Positions 33,290 through 41,955 of a stretch of DNA of 64,000 nt are shown piece after piece. The stretch comes from Neobacillus sp. FSL H8-0543. Lineage in GTDB: Bacteria > Bacillota > Bacilli > Bacillales > Cytobacillaceae. The notes below the pieces were generated by a model that worked only from the letters and a program-made list of their open reading frames with translations, had not been told where the DNA came from and searched no databases. Positions within the stretch are counted from its first letter, which is position 1; each line of letters begins with the position of its first letter. The stretch covers positions 3,546,501 to 3,610,500 of the forward strand of contig NZ_CP151943.1 in NCBI RefSeq assembly GCF_038592905.1. Reading direction: 5' to 3'. A program made the position numbers and the translations under genes.

Positions 33290-35023
33290 TCAATCAGAAC
33301 TTGACTCATCATGGTGATGATGATGGCCATGATCTGAACTTGATTCATCATGGTCATGGTCCTCTTTACATCCACAATGTTCTTGGTCTTCATGACAACA
33401 TTGAGTAAACGAATCATCCGGACACACGCCTGGAATAGGAATGCATGGGTCAAAATCATGGTTTTGGAGCACTTCGTACGGTCGCATCATATCATGGTCT
33501 TCATGTTCAAGGATATGGCAATGCCATGGATAGATTCCAGTAAACGGTCCAAAGCGTGCGATTATTCGAGTGACTTCACGAGGGTTAGCACGTACGGTAT
33601 CCTTCCAGCCATTTTCATTGTCATTAGGAGGAACCCTTGTACCGACAATAAGTGGATTGTTGGGATTGTTAGGATCCAAGGGATTACCAGTGAAAGTTGC
33701 ACGGTCAAGAATTTGGAATTGAACAAGATGCAAGTGAATTGGATGGGTATCAATTGTTTGATTATAAAGTTCCCAAATTTCAACTGTCCCGTTAGATGGA
33801 GTTTCAGTGATCGGCAAATCTCTAAATCCCATATGATTCAATAAGAGCAGTAGACGTCCAAAGCGATCCGTATCTTCATTCAAGGTGTTTATACGAGTGG
33901 TGACAGCAAGCCCAGGGTCTAAACGTTCAAAGCAGCTTAGATTGTTTGGAATATCACTATGATCTGAATGAGATAGATGGGTTTTAACGCGAAATTCCAT
34001 AATTTGTGCCAAATCAGGTGTAGGCGGAGTGCCATCTGGGAAAGGAGCATTTGCACTATTGGTAAGAATAATTCGTTCTCCTTTATGTTTTGAAAAATCA
34101 ACAATGACATCAGCTCGTTCCGCAGGTGCAAGAATAATCTCATTAGTTAGAACAGGATGTTCGAATAAACCACCTTCAGATCCAATCTGAACAAATTCTT
34201 GACCAGAACTTAAACGGATTGTATAGAACCTTGCATTAGATCCATTATAAATTCGAAAACGGTATTTTCGTGGCTCGACTTCAAGATATGGCCAGACTTT
34301 GCCATTCACCAATATGGTATCTCCGAAAAATTCCGGTACTATAGAAGGATTTGGGAAAAATGGAACTTCAGGTGTTGGAGGGGGTACTGGATCAGGCTGT
34401 GACGGATAGAATAACTCACCGTTCGGGAAAAATGAACGGTCTTGAATTACCAAAGGAATTTCAAACTTACCACTCGGAAGGTTTAAGCTCTCCTCATGGG
34501 AATCACGTATAAAATATAACCCCGCAAGGCCGGCATATACATTTAGTCGTGTAATCCCAAGAGCGTGGTCATGGTACCAAAGAGGGGCTGGGCGTTGACA
34601 GTTAGGGTAGTAGTAAACTTCATGTAGAAATTTCGGACCTATATTTTCGAAATCTCGGGTAAACCATGCGTCTGGAAACCCATCATTTTCAGGACGGACA
34701 CGTCCTCCATGTAAATGAACAACGGTTCGAACAGAAGGCTGGTTTGGTTCTGCTCCGTCAATGGTTCGATCAACAGGTAAAAGATGCTCAAAAGGCAGTT
34801 TATTCATCCATTTCACTAAGATAGGCTGGTTCCGTCTGGCTTCAAAGGTTGGACCAGGATATGTCCCGTTATATCCCCAAACCGTTGTAGGTGGCAAATC
34901 TCTGTGTAACTTTTGTTTAACTTGCAGCATACTGACCTCAAAGTACGGAATTCCATTACGAAAGCCTACAGGTTTTATTACCGAAGGCAGAGGCAAAGCA
35001 TCGACAAACTTGGCTAAAGACAA
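33290..35023 (-). CDS. cotA: CotA-like spore coat multicopper oxidase (laccase) with His/Asp-rich tail
   Basis: 577 residues. All four copper motifs are present: HLHGG, WYHDH, THPIHLHLVQ and HCHILEHEDHDMM, with the last Met as a type-1 copper ligand. The N-terminus (FVDALPLPSVIKP) and body follow B. subtilis CotA (513 residues), which oxidises phenols and bilirubin on the spore surface. After the last copper motif there are about 65 extra residues: a Cys-containing stretch (CCHEDQEHCGC), then repeats of DHDESSSD and HHHHH. This tail could bind copper or other metal. The DNA continues with more His codons beyond the TGA, which suggests the repeat tract has changed length recently. AGGGGG precedes the start. 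Confidence 0.93.
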   Translation of the reverse strand: MSLAKFVDALPLPSVIKPVGFRNGIPYFEVSMLQVKQKLHRDLPPTTVWGYNGTYPGPTFEARRNQPILVKWMNKLPFEHLLPVDRTIDGAEPNQPSVRTVVHLHGGRVRPENDGFPDAWFTRDFENIGPKFLHEVYYYPNCQRPAPLWYHDHALGITRLNVYAGLAGLYFIRDSHEESLNLPSGKFEIPLVIQDRSFFPNGELFYPSQPDPVPPPTPEVPFFPNPSIVPEFFGDTILVNGKVWPYLEVEPRKYRFRIYNGSNARFYTIRLSSGQEFVQIGSEGGLFEHPVLTNEIILAPAERADVIVDFSKHKGERIILTNSANAPFPDGTPPTPDLAQIMEFRVKTHLSHSDHSDIPNNLSCFERLDPGLAVTTRINTLNEDTDRFGRLLLLLNHMGFRDLPITETPSNGTVEIWELYNQTIDTHPIHLHLVQFQILDRATFTGNPLDPNNPNNPLIVGTRVPPNDNENGWKDTVRANPREVTRIIARFGPFTGIYPWHCHILEHEDHDMMRPYEVLQNHDFDPCIPIPGVCPDDSFTQCCHEDQEHCGCKEDHDHDESSSDHGHHHHHDESSSD

Positions 35024-35241
35024 AATTTCATTCCCCCTTATAATTTTAAATTATAAAATGAATAATTGAAAAAATTGTAATTATTGTGAAGAAAAAAGTT
35101 GTGGTTAGAACAATTTTTACCAATGTGTACTAGCAGTGTATGTAGTAGATATGGGAAATGTAAGGGCAAAAGAATAAAAGAATAGAATAATCATGTAATT
35201 AGTCGGGCTAATCATCCCATTTTTTTATCATTGAATGGAAG

Positions 35242-35279
35242 ATTGTGAACTATTGTACTTAAACAAACAGGTGCTTTAA
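35242..35279 (+). repeat. Family-C structured repeat, copy 12 (left half only)
   Basis: ATTGTGAACTATTGTACTTAA, then ACAGGTGCTTTAA, after which the sequence departs from the family. The preceding 35024-35241 holds the laccase promoter region but no clear boxes. Confidence 0.65.
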
Positions 35280-35299
35280 CATATAAAGAATAAAATTTA

Positions 35300-35350
35300 A
35301 GAGCCAAAAATATATAAGGTTTTATGCATTTCTTGTATATTTAGGCTCTC
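35300..35350. other. Long imperfect hairpin
   Basis: AAGAGCC-AAAAATATA and TATATTT-AGGCTCT arms with partly paired centre. No T run of terminator type follows. A second hairpin, CAGCCTT-gatgatt-AAGGCTG, lies near 35440-35462. I see no gene between 35024 and 35586. Confidence 0.5.
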
Positions 35351-35586
35351 TTATATTCATAAAACACTGTAATAAACAAGATGTCTTGATTACCGAAACA
35401 ATATGGACATGATTCTATCAAGTAAACTGGACCAGCAAAACTTCAGCCTTGATGATTAAGGCTGTTATTTCAGCATATCTATGTAAAAGAAGGTTTCTAA
35501 ATGAAAAAAGGTTATTCAACATATTAAGAAAGAATTGTATCATCTTATATTTCGGTCACAACTGGGGATGTAAGTAAAGATGAATT

Positions 35587-36375
35587 TTATAATTCCTTAT
35601 TTTCTATAAATCTCTTTGCATAGGTTTCAGAAGTTGTGTGGCTATGGATGATATTGATATTCTCCTGATTATACATGGCTCTATTTGTCCAATTGAACGA
35701 CCCATTTATTGTAGTTTTTAAGTCAATGACACAAAATTTATCGTGTAAAATATTATCTTGATAGGCTCCAAAGCCATTTACCCTATATGTTTCAAAATAG
35801 GATTCAAAGTCAAAACCAGTTCTTCTATTAATATCATCGTTATTAATAATAACTTGAACATTAACTCCTTGAGCAGCCATTTCCTTTAACTTTTCAAAAA
35901 GAACTCTATCTGTAAACCATGCAACGGACACCCAAATGGTAAATAGAGCTTGGTCTAGCTGTTCACGTATGTCACGTTGGATATTTTCAAAAGATGCCTG
36001 GATTTCAATCGTTTCATCGGGAATTAATCCTTCTCCTGTTACGATAAATTCACCTTGTTCATTCTTTTCAAATTTGTACCCACAATATCTAATAATTTCA
36101 TTCATAGGTTCTACCAAACTAGAATAGATATCGATGTCGATTTCGAGATTTATCCTTGAATAAACAATTTCATTTAAAAGTAGTTCAAGTTGTTTTGATT
36201 CATTAATTTGCTTTAGTTTGTCTAAAGTATAATCTTTTCTGGAAGGGAATCCTCTCCCATAGACATCTCTAGAACCAAATCTGTTAAACAGATCTACTAA
36301 TTCTGAACCTGTTCGATAACACACTTCATTTATGAAGGGTACTAATTGTTTTAAAGCGACCATATCTAATTTCAT
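35587..36375 (-). CDS. PLD-like nuclease domain protein with unknown N-terminal domain
   Basis: 262 residues. The C-terminal ~130 form a single-HKD phospholipase-D-like domain (ALFTIWVSVAWFTDRVLFEK; NILHDKFCVIDLKTTINGSF), as in the dimeric Nuc/BfiI-type nucleases, where two subunits share one active site. The N-terminal ~130 residues are helical (VPFINEVCYRTGSELVDLFN) and unfamiliar. Such two-domain proteins are frequent in defence islands, where the first domain recognises and the second cuts; here no neighbouring defence gene is evident except the broken Mrr-like gene 5 kb away. A stand-alone nuclease role is therefore only inference. Confidence 0.75.
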   Translation of the reverse strand: MKLDMVALKQLVPFINEVCYRTGSELVDLFNRFGSRDVYGRGFPSRKDYTLDKLKQINESKQLELLLNEIVYSRINLEIDIDIYSSLVEPMNEIIRYCGYKFEKNEQGEFIVTGEGLIPDETIEIQASFENIQRDIREQLDQALFTIWVSVAWFTDRVLFEKLKEMAAQGVNVQVIINNDDINRRTGFDFESYFETYRVNGFGAYQDNILHDKFCVIDLKTTINGSFNWTNRAMYNQENINIIHSHTTSETYAKRFIENKEL

Positions 36376-36550
36376 ATTTTATCCATCCTTTCACTACTAA
36401 TATATTATATGTAAATTCTTAATCAAGAGTTTTTATATCGATTTAGAAATAAAAGTAAACTCCCCACCTACAATCATTATCCATGACCTTATTATCCAAC
36501 TAAATCCAAAGGAACTTACTGGACAATTAGGGTTAACCATTAATTAATGA

Positions 36551-36642
36551 GTACAGCTGTAACCTTGTTTCAGTAACAGCGAGCGATGCAAGAAGGAAAT
36601 CGCTCCTTCTTTATTGATCTAATGGGGCAGCTTAGCTGTACA
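36551..36642 (+). repeat. Family-C-like structured repeat, copy 13 (divergent)
   Basis: GTACAGCTGTAAC at the left and GCTTAGCTGTAC at the right are inverted. The centre AAGGA-AATCGC-TCCTT keeps the hairpin plus T-rich pattern. It belongs to the family by layout rather than by close identity. 36376-36550 contains nothing recognised. Confidence 0.5.
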
Positions 36643-36816
36643 AGTAATAAATTTAATGGTTTAAAGTTATAGAGCATTTCTTTGAATGAGGAATGCTTAT
36701 TATTTTTGCTTAAAAAAAACCTACAATAAAAATGTTATTCAAATTAATAAATATTTATTGTAAATCAATAATATATATATTAAAATCAAAACAGAATAAA
36801 TAAGTGAGGTGCTTTT

Positions 36817-37299
36817 ATGGAAAAAGTAACAACGTTGTTTTTAAAAATAGCTGTTATTCTTTTAGGAGTCCCAGTTCTTGCTCTGTGCATCTTTTTGGTG
36901 CCTGAGATGGCGGATCTTGCAGCAAAATTGCTTCCAGATTTTGCTTTTATAAAATATCTCGTTTTCATCGCTTTTGATGCATCGGCGATACCTTTTTACT
37001 TTGCTTTGTATCAGGCTTTCAAACTCTTACGCTATATTGACAAAAATAAAGCTTTCTCCGATTTATCTGTAAAAGCTTTAAAAAAAATCAAATACTGTGC
37101 CATCACAATCAGTATTTTGCATGTGCTAGTTTGGCCGCTCTTCTATATCTTTGCGGAGGTAGATGACGCACCAGGAGTTATCTTTGTCGGATTGGTTGTT
37201 CCTTTTACTTCGATGGTTATCGCAGTCTTTGCGGCTGTTCTCCAAAAACTTTTACAAGAAGCAATTAATATCAAATCAGAAAATGATTTAACGGTCTGA
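36817..37299 (+). CDS. DUF2975-family membrane protein (YoaS-like)
   Basis: 160 residues with four transmembrane helices; KLLRYIDKNKAFSDLSVKAL between helices two and three is typical of DUF2975. GAGGTG precedes the ATG. It lies 11 bases ahead of a YozG-type HTH gene; the same gene order (yoaS-yozG) occurs in B. subtilis. These modules are thought to be a membrane protein plus dedicated regulator, but the function is unknown. Confidence 0.82.
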   Translation: MEKVTTLFLKIAVILLGVPVLALCIFLVPEMADLAAKLLPDFAFIKYLVFIAFDASAIPFYFALYQAFKLLRYIDKNKAFSDLSVKALKKIKYCAITISILHVLVWPLFYIFAEVDDAPGVIFVGLVVPFTSMVIAVFAAVLQKLLQEAINIKSENDLTV

Positions 37300-37310
37300 G
37301 GTGAAAAACA

Positions 37311-37526
37311 ATGGCAATTATAATCAATATTGATGTGATGTTAGCAAAAAGGAAAATGAGCGTAACAGCACTTTCGGAGAAGGTTGGAATAACAATGGCG
37401 AACCTATCTATATTGAAAAATGGAAAGGCAAAAGCGATTCGATTATCCACTTTAGAGGCAATTTGTAAGGCTTTAGAATGTCAGCCTGGAGATATTTTAG
37501 AATACAAAAGTGACGAAGAACGTTAA
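37311..37526 (+). CDS. yozG: Cro/CI-type HTH regulator (YozG-like)
   Basis: 71 residues, almost all one helix-turn-helix: VMLAKRKMSVTALSEKVGIT, then ANLSILKNGKAKAIRLSTLE and CKALECQPGDILEY. This is the compact XRE subfamily represented by YozG. GAGGTGAAA lies before the ATG. Located between two membrane-protein genes in one operon, it probably regulates its own operon. Confidence 0.9.
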   Translation: MAIIINIDVMLAKRKMSVTALSEKVGITMANLSILKNGKAKAIRLSTLEAICKALECQPGDILEYKSDEER

Positions 37527-37571
37527 ACATTGAGGAGACTTAATATAACAATTATTAGGGGAGGTATAACT

Positions 37572-38819
37572 ATGGACATTAACAATTTGATTATTGAAAA
37601 TATTTCTAACCCTCATGAGCTGGAGAGAATGTATAGAAAAGACCCGAAAGCTTTTAAAAAGGCATTCTCACACGCATGGGAACAAAATCCTAATTCTCAG
37701 GTTCTTGGCGTTTGGTATGAAAGATTGCATTTCAAGGAAACGGCAATTACAGAAAAATCTTCCTTCCTTCAAAAAGGTTTCTTATTCATGGGCATTTTAG
37801 CCATTCTGGCCGGGATAAGCACCAGGATCATTTTCCATTTTGTCGAACAGGAAGCAATTGCTCCAATTAACCTGGCTTTTGGTATAATTCCCTTTATTGC
37901 TGCCTATTTTGTTTACAATAATACTCCGAAAAAAAGTGTTATTTATTCCCTTGCAGCGTTGTTCCTAATTTCCGGGTTTTATCTTAATATGCTGCCATTA
38001 AATTATAAAGACAGTATTATCCTTGCTTATTTACACCTTCCCATATTCTTATGGGTATTGGTAGGGCTTGCCTTTACAGGGAATGAATATTCAAAAGGCA
38101 GTACAAGATTAGCCTATATTAAATTTAATTTGGAATTTTGTATTCTCTACGCCAGCATGGCAGTTAGCGGAATGGTACTAGCGGCCTTAACCATGCAGTT
38201 ATTTAGCTTTGTTGGCTTGGATATAGAAGACTTCTATTTTAGTAATGTCGTTTTATTTGGTGCTGCCGCTCTCGCTATTGTGGCTGCATACCTGGTATCA
38301 ATGAATCTTAAACTTGCTAAGAATATTACACCATATTTAGCTAAAATTTTTAGTCCACTTGTCCTAGTCACATTGTTGGTCTATCTTATAACGGTTATAT
38401 GGGTGGGGAAAAATCCATTCTTGGACCGCAATTTCCTGATAGCTTTCAACGGAATACTCCTAGGTGTATTGGCCGTTACCATATTTTCCATTACCGAGAG
38501 CGACTCAGACGAGAAAAAGAACATTTCAGATTATATAAATTTTGCCTTAATTGTTCTTGCGCTTATCATTGACAGTGTGGCTTTGTCAGCCATCGTGTTC
38601 AGACTTTCTTCTTATGGGATTACGCCTAATAGACTTGCTGTTTTAGGAGTAAACATACTTATCTGGGCAAATCTAATTTGGATTATGCTCTCCTATATGC
38701 GTTTTCTACAAAACAAATCCGGACCTTCAACTATCCAAGATGCCGTTACTAAGTATTTGCCGGTTTACGGACTTTGGGCAGCTTTCGTTACATTTACTTT
38801 TCCTATAATTTTTAATTAG
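37572..38819 (+). CDS. Large multi-pass membrane protein (DUF4153-like), unknown
   Basis: 415 residues from the ATG at 37572, chosen because GGGGAGG lies 6 bases upstream. A cytoplasmic N-terminal ~75 residues (LERMYRKDPKAFKKAFSHAW; NPNSQVLGVWYERL) is followed by about eleven transmembrane helices. The pattern fits DUF4153-type proteins, but I cannot be sure. It is the third gene of the DUF2975/HTH operon. The gap 38820-39013 opens with TAGGCTCAGTTAATG, close to the terminal repeat of the element at 2557, without a right end. Confidence 0.65.
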   Translation: MDINNLIIENISNPHELERMYRKDPKAFKKAFSHAWEQNPNSQVLGVWYERLHFKETAITEKSSFLQKGFLFMGILAILAGISTRIIFHFVEQEAIAPINLAFGIIPFIAAYFVYNNTPKKSVIYSLAALFLISGFYLNMLPLNYKDSIILAYLHLPIFLWVLVGLAFTGNEYSKGSTRLAYIKFNLEFCILYASMAVSGMVLAALTMQLFSFVGLDIEDFYFSNVVLFGAAALAIVAAYLVSMNLKLAKNITPYLAKIFSPLVLVTLLVYLITVIWVGKNPFLDRNFLIAFNGILLGVLAVTIFSITESDSDEKKNISDYINFALIVLALIIDSVALSAIVFRLSSYGITPNRLAVLGVNILIWANLIWIMLSYMRFLQNKSGPSTIQDAVTKYLPVYGLWAAFVTFTFPIIFN

Positions 38820-39013
38820 ATAGGCTCAGTTAATGTAACGAAAAGCTAATCTTCTGATGGGATTGGTCTAGGTGAAGTATATAGAGCCTCTGTGCGTCAC
38901 TCAAAGCTTACAAAGGAGAAATGGCATAAAATGTATAAGAACGCCAAAGTCAATGTAAATGTAGACTTTAAAATGATGAGATCGGGCATAAATGATTAAA
39001 CTTGAATAGGCAA

Positions 39014-39057
39014 AGTGCGCAGGCACCATCCAAAAATATGGAAGGTGCCTGTGCACT
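39014..39057. repeat. Family-B palindrome, copy 2
   Basis: AGTGCGCAGGCACCATCC and GGAAGGTGCCTGTGCACT flank a short AT loop. Its right edge is the 5' breakpoint of the oxidoreductase fragment. Confidence 0.85.
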
Positions 39058-39060
39058 TTT

Positions 39061-39521
39061 TTGAGGAAATCCATGGGGAGATAGTTGGATATAGAATTGA
39101 TGAGGCTCTTCAACTAATAGATAGAGTGGTAGAGGAAGGAATCGATTATCTTCATATTTCTCTCTTTACCGGTTATCAAGATGGACCTGTAGGAATGGAT
39201 CAATCCTATGGTCAGCAAATCAAAAAAGTGGTAAACGAAAGATGCCCAGTGATGATTGTCTCCAATGTCTTTACGGCAGAAGATGCATTGAATGCACTAA
39301 ATTACGGAGATATTGTTGCGATTGGCCGAGCCGCTTTAATTGAACCAGAATTTGCAAGAAAAATAAGGGAAGGCCGTGCAGGGGAGATTGCGAAATCCGT
39401 TGAAAACCGTTTACACACCCTAGCAATCCCGGAAAAAGCAATCGAGTGGTTTACAATGGAAGGTTCACCGCTGCCTCCATTACTAGGTATTGAAAACAGC
39501 AAACAGGAAGTACTCGTCTAA
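39061..39521 (+). pseudogene. C-terminal fragment of an Old-Yellow-Enzyme family oxidoreductase
   Basis: About 150 codons matching the last 45 per cent of NADH:flavin oxidoreductases: EALQLIDRVVEEGIDYLHIS, PVMIVSNVFTAEDALNALNY, GDIVAIGRAALIEPEFARKI (the FMN phosphate-binding end of the barrel). The first half, with the catalytic His/Asn and Tyr, is gone, and the frame upstream of 39061 is merely the palindrome. Not functional. Confidence 0.88.
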
Positions 39522-39570
39522 TCGTTTATGTAAATAAGACAAGATATTATAGTCGTTCTATGAGAAAAAA

Positions 39571-39600
39571 AGGGCAGGTACCTAAAATGGTGCCTGCCCT
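39571..39600. repeat. Family-B palindrome, copy 3 (short form)
   Basis: AGGGCAGGTACC and GGTGCCTGCCCT with a 6-base centre, 50 bases after the oxidoreductase fragment. Confidence 0.75.
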
Positions 39601-39631
39601 AACTGTTTTCTGAAAAGGGCAACAAAATTCT

Positions 39632-39683
39632 AGTGCCTGACCCCCAGTGAATTAAAGCGTTTCATCGCCGGGGGTCAGGCACC
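39632..39683. repeat. Family-A palindrome, copy 4
   Basis: AGTGCCTGACCCCC-AGTG and CGCC-GGGGGTCAGGCACC arms around GAATTAAAGCGTTTCAT-like centre. Confidence 0.85.
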
Positions 39684-39765
39684 ATATTTCATGTATGAAG
39701 AAGGAGTATCTATATTTAGAATATAATGAGGGTAAATTAATCAAAAGAATTGTAAGAGGTGCAAG

Positions 39766-40218
39766 ATGAAACGATTTATTTCATGCATATTTATCATCTC
39801 AACTTTTTGTATTTATCCTATACAATCAAAGGCAGCAACCTTCCCTTGCAGTATGGTCTTGGAACCAATTGATAAAAATCTTGAAAATGCAAAGGGTACA
39901 GCATTAATTTATAAAGTGCGGTTGCGTCCGCCTAGTTTCGCACGAACTAATATAAGTATCCTTGGAGTTCACCTTCCTGAGCCATCCTCTTTTGGTAATT
40001 ACGACAGTTATGAAGGATTCGCATTTAAGCCAAGTGAAATTAGTTGGCGTTTTAGACTTTATCCAACTTCAGAAATAGATAGTCCAACTTGGGCAGGAAG
40101 ATTTGATGAAATAACAGCAAAGTTGGAAAATGTAGAAGTGCAGGTTCGTCTTTCTAATTCAAAGAATGAAAAATTGGGTCCACCTATTTTAAGAAGCAAT
40201 ATCAATAAGTGTAGGTAA
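39766..40218 (+). CDS. Secreted protein of unknown function
   Basis: 150 residues with a clear signal peptide (MKRFISCIFIISTFCIYPIQ, cleavage after SKA-A). The mature part is about 125 residues with beta-strand character, ending in NINKCR; one Cys near each end may form a disulfide. AGAGGTG precedes the ATG. No family recognised, no operon partner. A family-C repeat follows the stop. Confidence 0.65.
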   Translation: MKRFISCIFIISTFCIYPIQSKAATFPCSMVLEPIDKNLENAKGTALIYKVRLRPPSFARTNISILGVHLPEPSSFGNYDSYEGFAFKPSEISWRFRLYPTSEIDSPTWAGRFDEITAKLENVEVQVRLSNSKNEKLGPPILRSNINKCR

Positions 40219-40221
40219 AAA

Positions 40222-40303
40222 TAAGCTAAGGTGCATTACTTGAAGAACCAGCTGCCATTTTGGTGGCTTTTCTTATTGTGCTAACGTGGCAGTTTAGTTT
40301 AAC
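40222..40303 (+). repeat. Family-C structured repeat, copy 14
   Basis: Left arm shortened (AGCTAAGGTGCATTACTTGAA); centre CAGCTGCC-ATTT-TGGTGGC plus TTTT; right end CTAACGTGGCAGTTTAGTTTAA in part. Confidence 0.75.
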
Positions 40304-40419
40304 AAATATAGCCAATAATTAGACGAAAAAAGGTTATAGGAACGCTTTGGAAATTTAGTATAATAAGGAAGGTAGTACCTTAATTACAAATAATTGGAAT
40401 GTTGGAGGAGGGGTTATTT

Positions 40420-40629
40420 ATGAAGAATTCAGTGTTGTGTTTCATCATAGGACTTATTGTAATATTAATTAGTACACCTTTAGCATACAAATTAGTTGAT
40501 GTCATTTATTTTAATAAAAACTTATCTGGTGAATATGTTTCTATATTAAATGGATTCATATATTCAATTATGCTAATTGGTTTCTTAATATTTAGTATTG
40601 GTTTGTTAATCAAATTGAAAGAAAAATAA
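40420..40629 (+). CDS. Small two-helix membrane protein, unknown
   Basis: 69 residues with two transmembrane helices separated by a 20-residue loop (YFNKNLSGEYVSILN). ATG at 40420 has GGAGGAGG 7 bases upstream. No family recognised. It lies between two family-C repeats. Confidence 0.6.
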   Translation: MKNSVLCFIIGLIVILISTPLAYKLVDVIYFNKNLSGEYVSILNGFIYSIMLIGFLIFSIGLLIKLKEK

Positions 40630-40696
40630 TTTATAGCCTAAAACAACCTTGTATTATTCAAAAAAGGGAAATCCAAAATTCTTCTTCAATGATAAA

Positions 40697-40788
40697 ATTG
40701 TGAAGAATCGCACATAAAGTAACAGGTGCCATACTCCAAGAAGGACGTTTGGCATTTATTATTGAAGTAAAGTCGCAGTTTAGTGTGA
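40697..40788 (+). repeat. Family-C structured repeat, copy 15
   Basis: ATTGTGAAGAATCGCACATAA left end, AGTAACAGGTGCCATACT arm, weak centre, right end AAAGTCGCAGTTTAGTGTGA. It is the last copy; none was seen from here to 64000. Confidence 0.75.
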
Positions 40789-40853
40789 GAAGGAAAATTA
40801 AAAACAAGCAGCGAATTATTATTTATATATAAAATATTTAGGGAATGATTTTG

Positions 40854-41770
40854 ATGAAACAGGATGGCTCAGCAATGACGAAGGATAAAAAAGAAATTTT
40901 GGAAGATATAAAAAAACCATATCTAATTAAGCCTGTAACTGCAGTTATGGTATTAATTTTAACTGCTTTTATTTTTTTCTTAATTATAGGTGCGATAAAT
41001 AATGTCGGAAAAAATATATCTTCTGATTTTATCAGTGCTTTAATCAATTTGTTCTTCGTATGGAATTTGGGATTTGGGCTATACAAAGGAGCTTGGCAAT
41101 ATTTGAATTCTCGAAAGATAAACAAAGTGCTTTTTCCTAAACTTGACCAGTTTATAAATGAAAGTAAAGAAAAAGGTTATGATGAAACGGAAACAGAAGT
41201 TTATGAAAAGGTCAAAGTAGCTTATACGGACTACGCAGTAGTAAATTATTTAGTCTTACTCCAATTGCTCCTATACTAAAAATAAATAGAGAAGATAGTC
41301 GATTTGTTGATTCATATGGAGTCGCTGATGATATTGATAATGAAACAAATTTAGCTGCAATGGACTGGCAAGATTTTGAGCATTTGATTCGGGAGATTTT
41401 TGAGAAAGAATTTAATAGCTCTGGTGGAGAAGTGAAAATTACACAGGCAAGCAAAGATGGTGGGGTTGATGCAGTGGCATTTGACCCTGATCCAATAAGA
41501 GGTGGAAAGATAGTCATTCAGGCAAAAAGGTATACAAATGTTGTTGGTGTATCTGCTGTTCGAGATTTATATGGTACGGTGATGAATGAAGGGGCTACAA
41601 AAGGAATTTTAGTCTCAACTGCAGACTATGGTCCAGATGCGTACAATTTTGCCAAGGATAAACCACTTACTTTATTAAATGGTAACAATCTTTTACACCT
41701 GCTTCATAAACATGGACATCAAGCAAAAATTGATTTAAAAGAGGCAAAGATGTTAATGATGCAAAAATAA
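40854..41770 (+). pseudogene. Frameshifted membrane-anchored Mrr-like restriction endonuclease
   Basis: Two frames that belong together. The first (to 41279) encodes two transmembrane helices and a coiled segment. The second, open from about 41210, encodes the Mrr catalytic domain: MDWQDFEHLIREIFEKEF, DGGVDAVAFD (catalytic Asp), IVIQAKRY (QAK motif) and GILVSTADYG. The two frames overlap between about 41210 and 41279, and one indel there would restore a ~305-residue protein of N-terminal membrane domain plus Mrr_cat domain. Mrr enzymes cut modified DNA. Unless a programmed shift is used, the gene is inactive; a sequencing error is also possible. Confidence 0.75.
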
Positions 41771-41881
41771 TATTTTGTAGTAAACCTAATTAATGATTTG
41801 AATACAAAAAATGCTAATTATTACGCAGGAGGAATTAGCACAGTAATTACAAATACTATGGACCTTTTTTTACTGAAAAAA

Positions 41882-41922
41882 AGTGACAGGTACCATCCAA
41901 AATATGGAAGGTGCCTGTCACT
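41882..41922. repeat. Family-B palindrome, copy 4
   Basis: AGTGACAGGTACCATCC and GGAAGGTGCCTGTCACT. It lies 33 bases past the stop of the dehydrogenase gene and may serve as its terminator hairpin. Confidence 0.85.
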
Positions 41923-41955
41923 TGAATTTTATTTTTCCAGTTGGTTTTCGGATGA

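Noticed and set aside
33250..33459. 69-codon minus-strand frame ending in poly-His, overlapping the laccase tail
   Set aside because: It is a frame-shifted reading of the laccase His/Asp repeats; useful only as a sign that the tract has been unstable.
38937..39000. Tiny ORF (about 22 codons) after AAAGGAG
   Set aside because: Spacing to the ATG is too long, and the nearer ATG stops after two codons; nothing recognisable.
17967..40788. Considered that the 15 similar ~100-bp repeats form a CRISPR or integron array
   Set aside because: Spacing between copies is irregular and contains whole genes, copies are only moderately alike, and there are no cas genes or integrase with attC-type sites.
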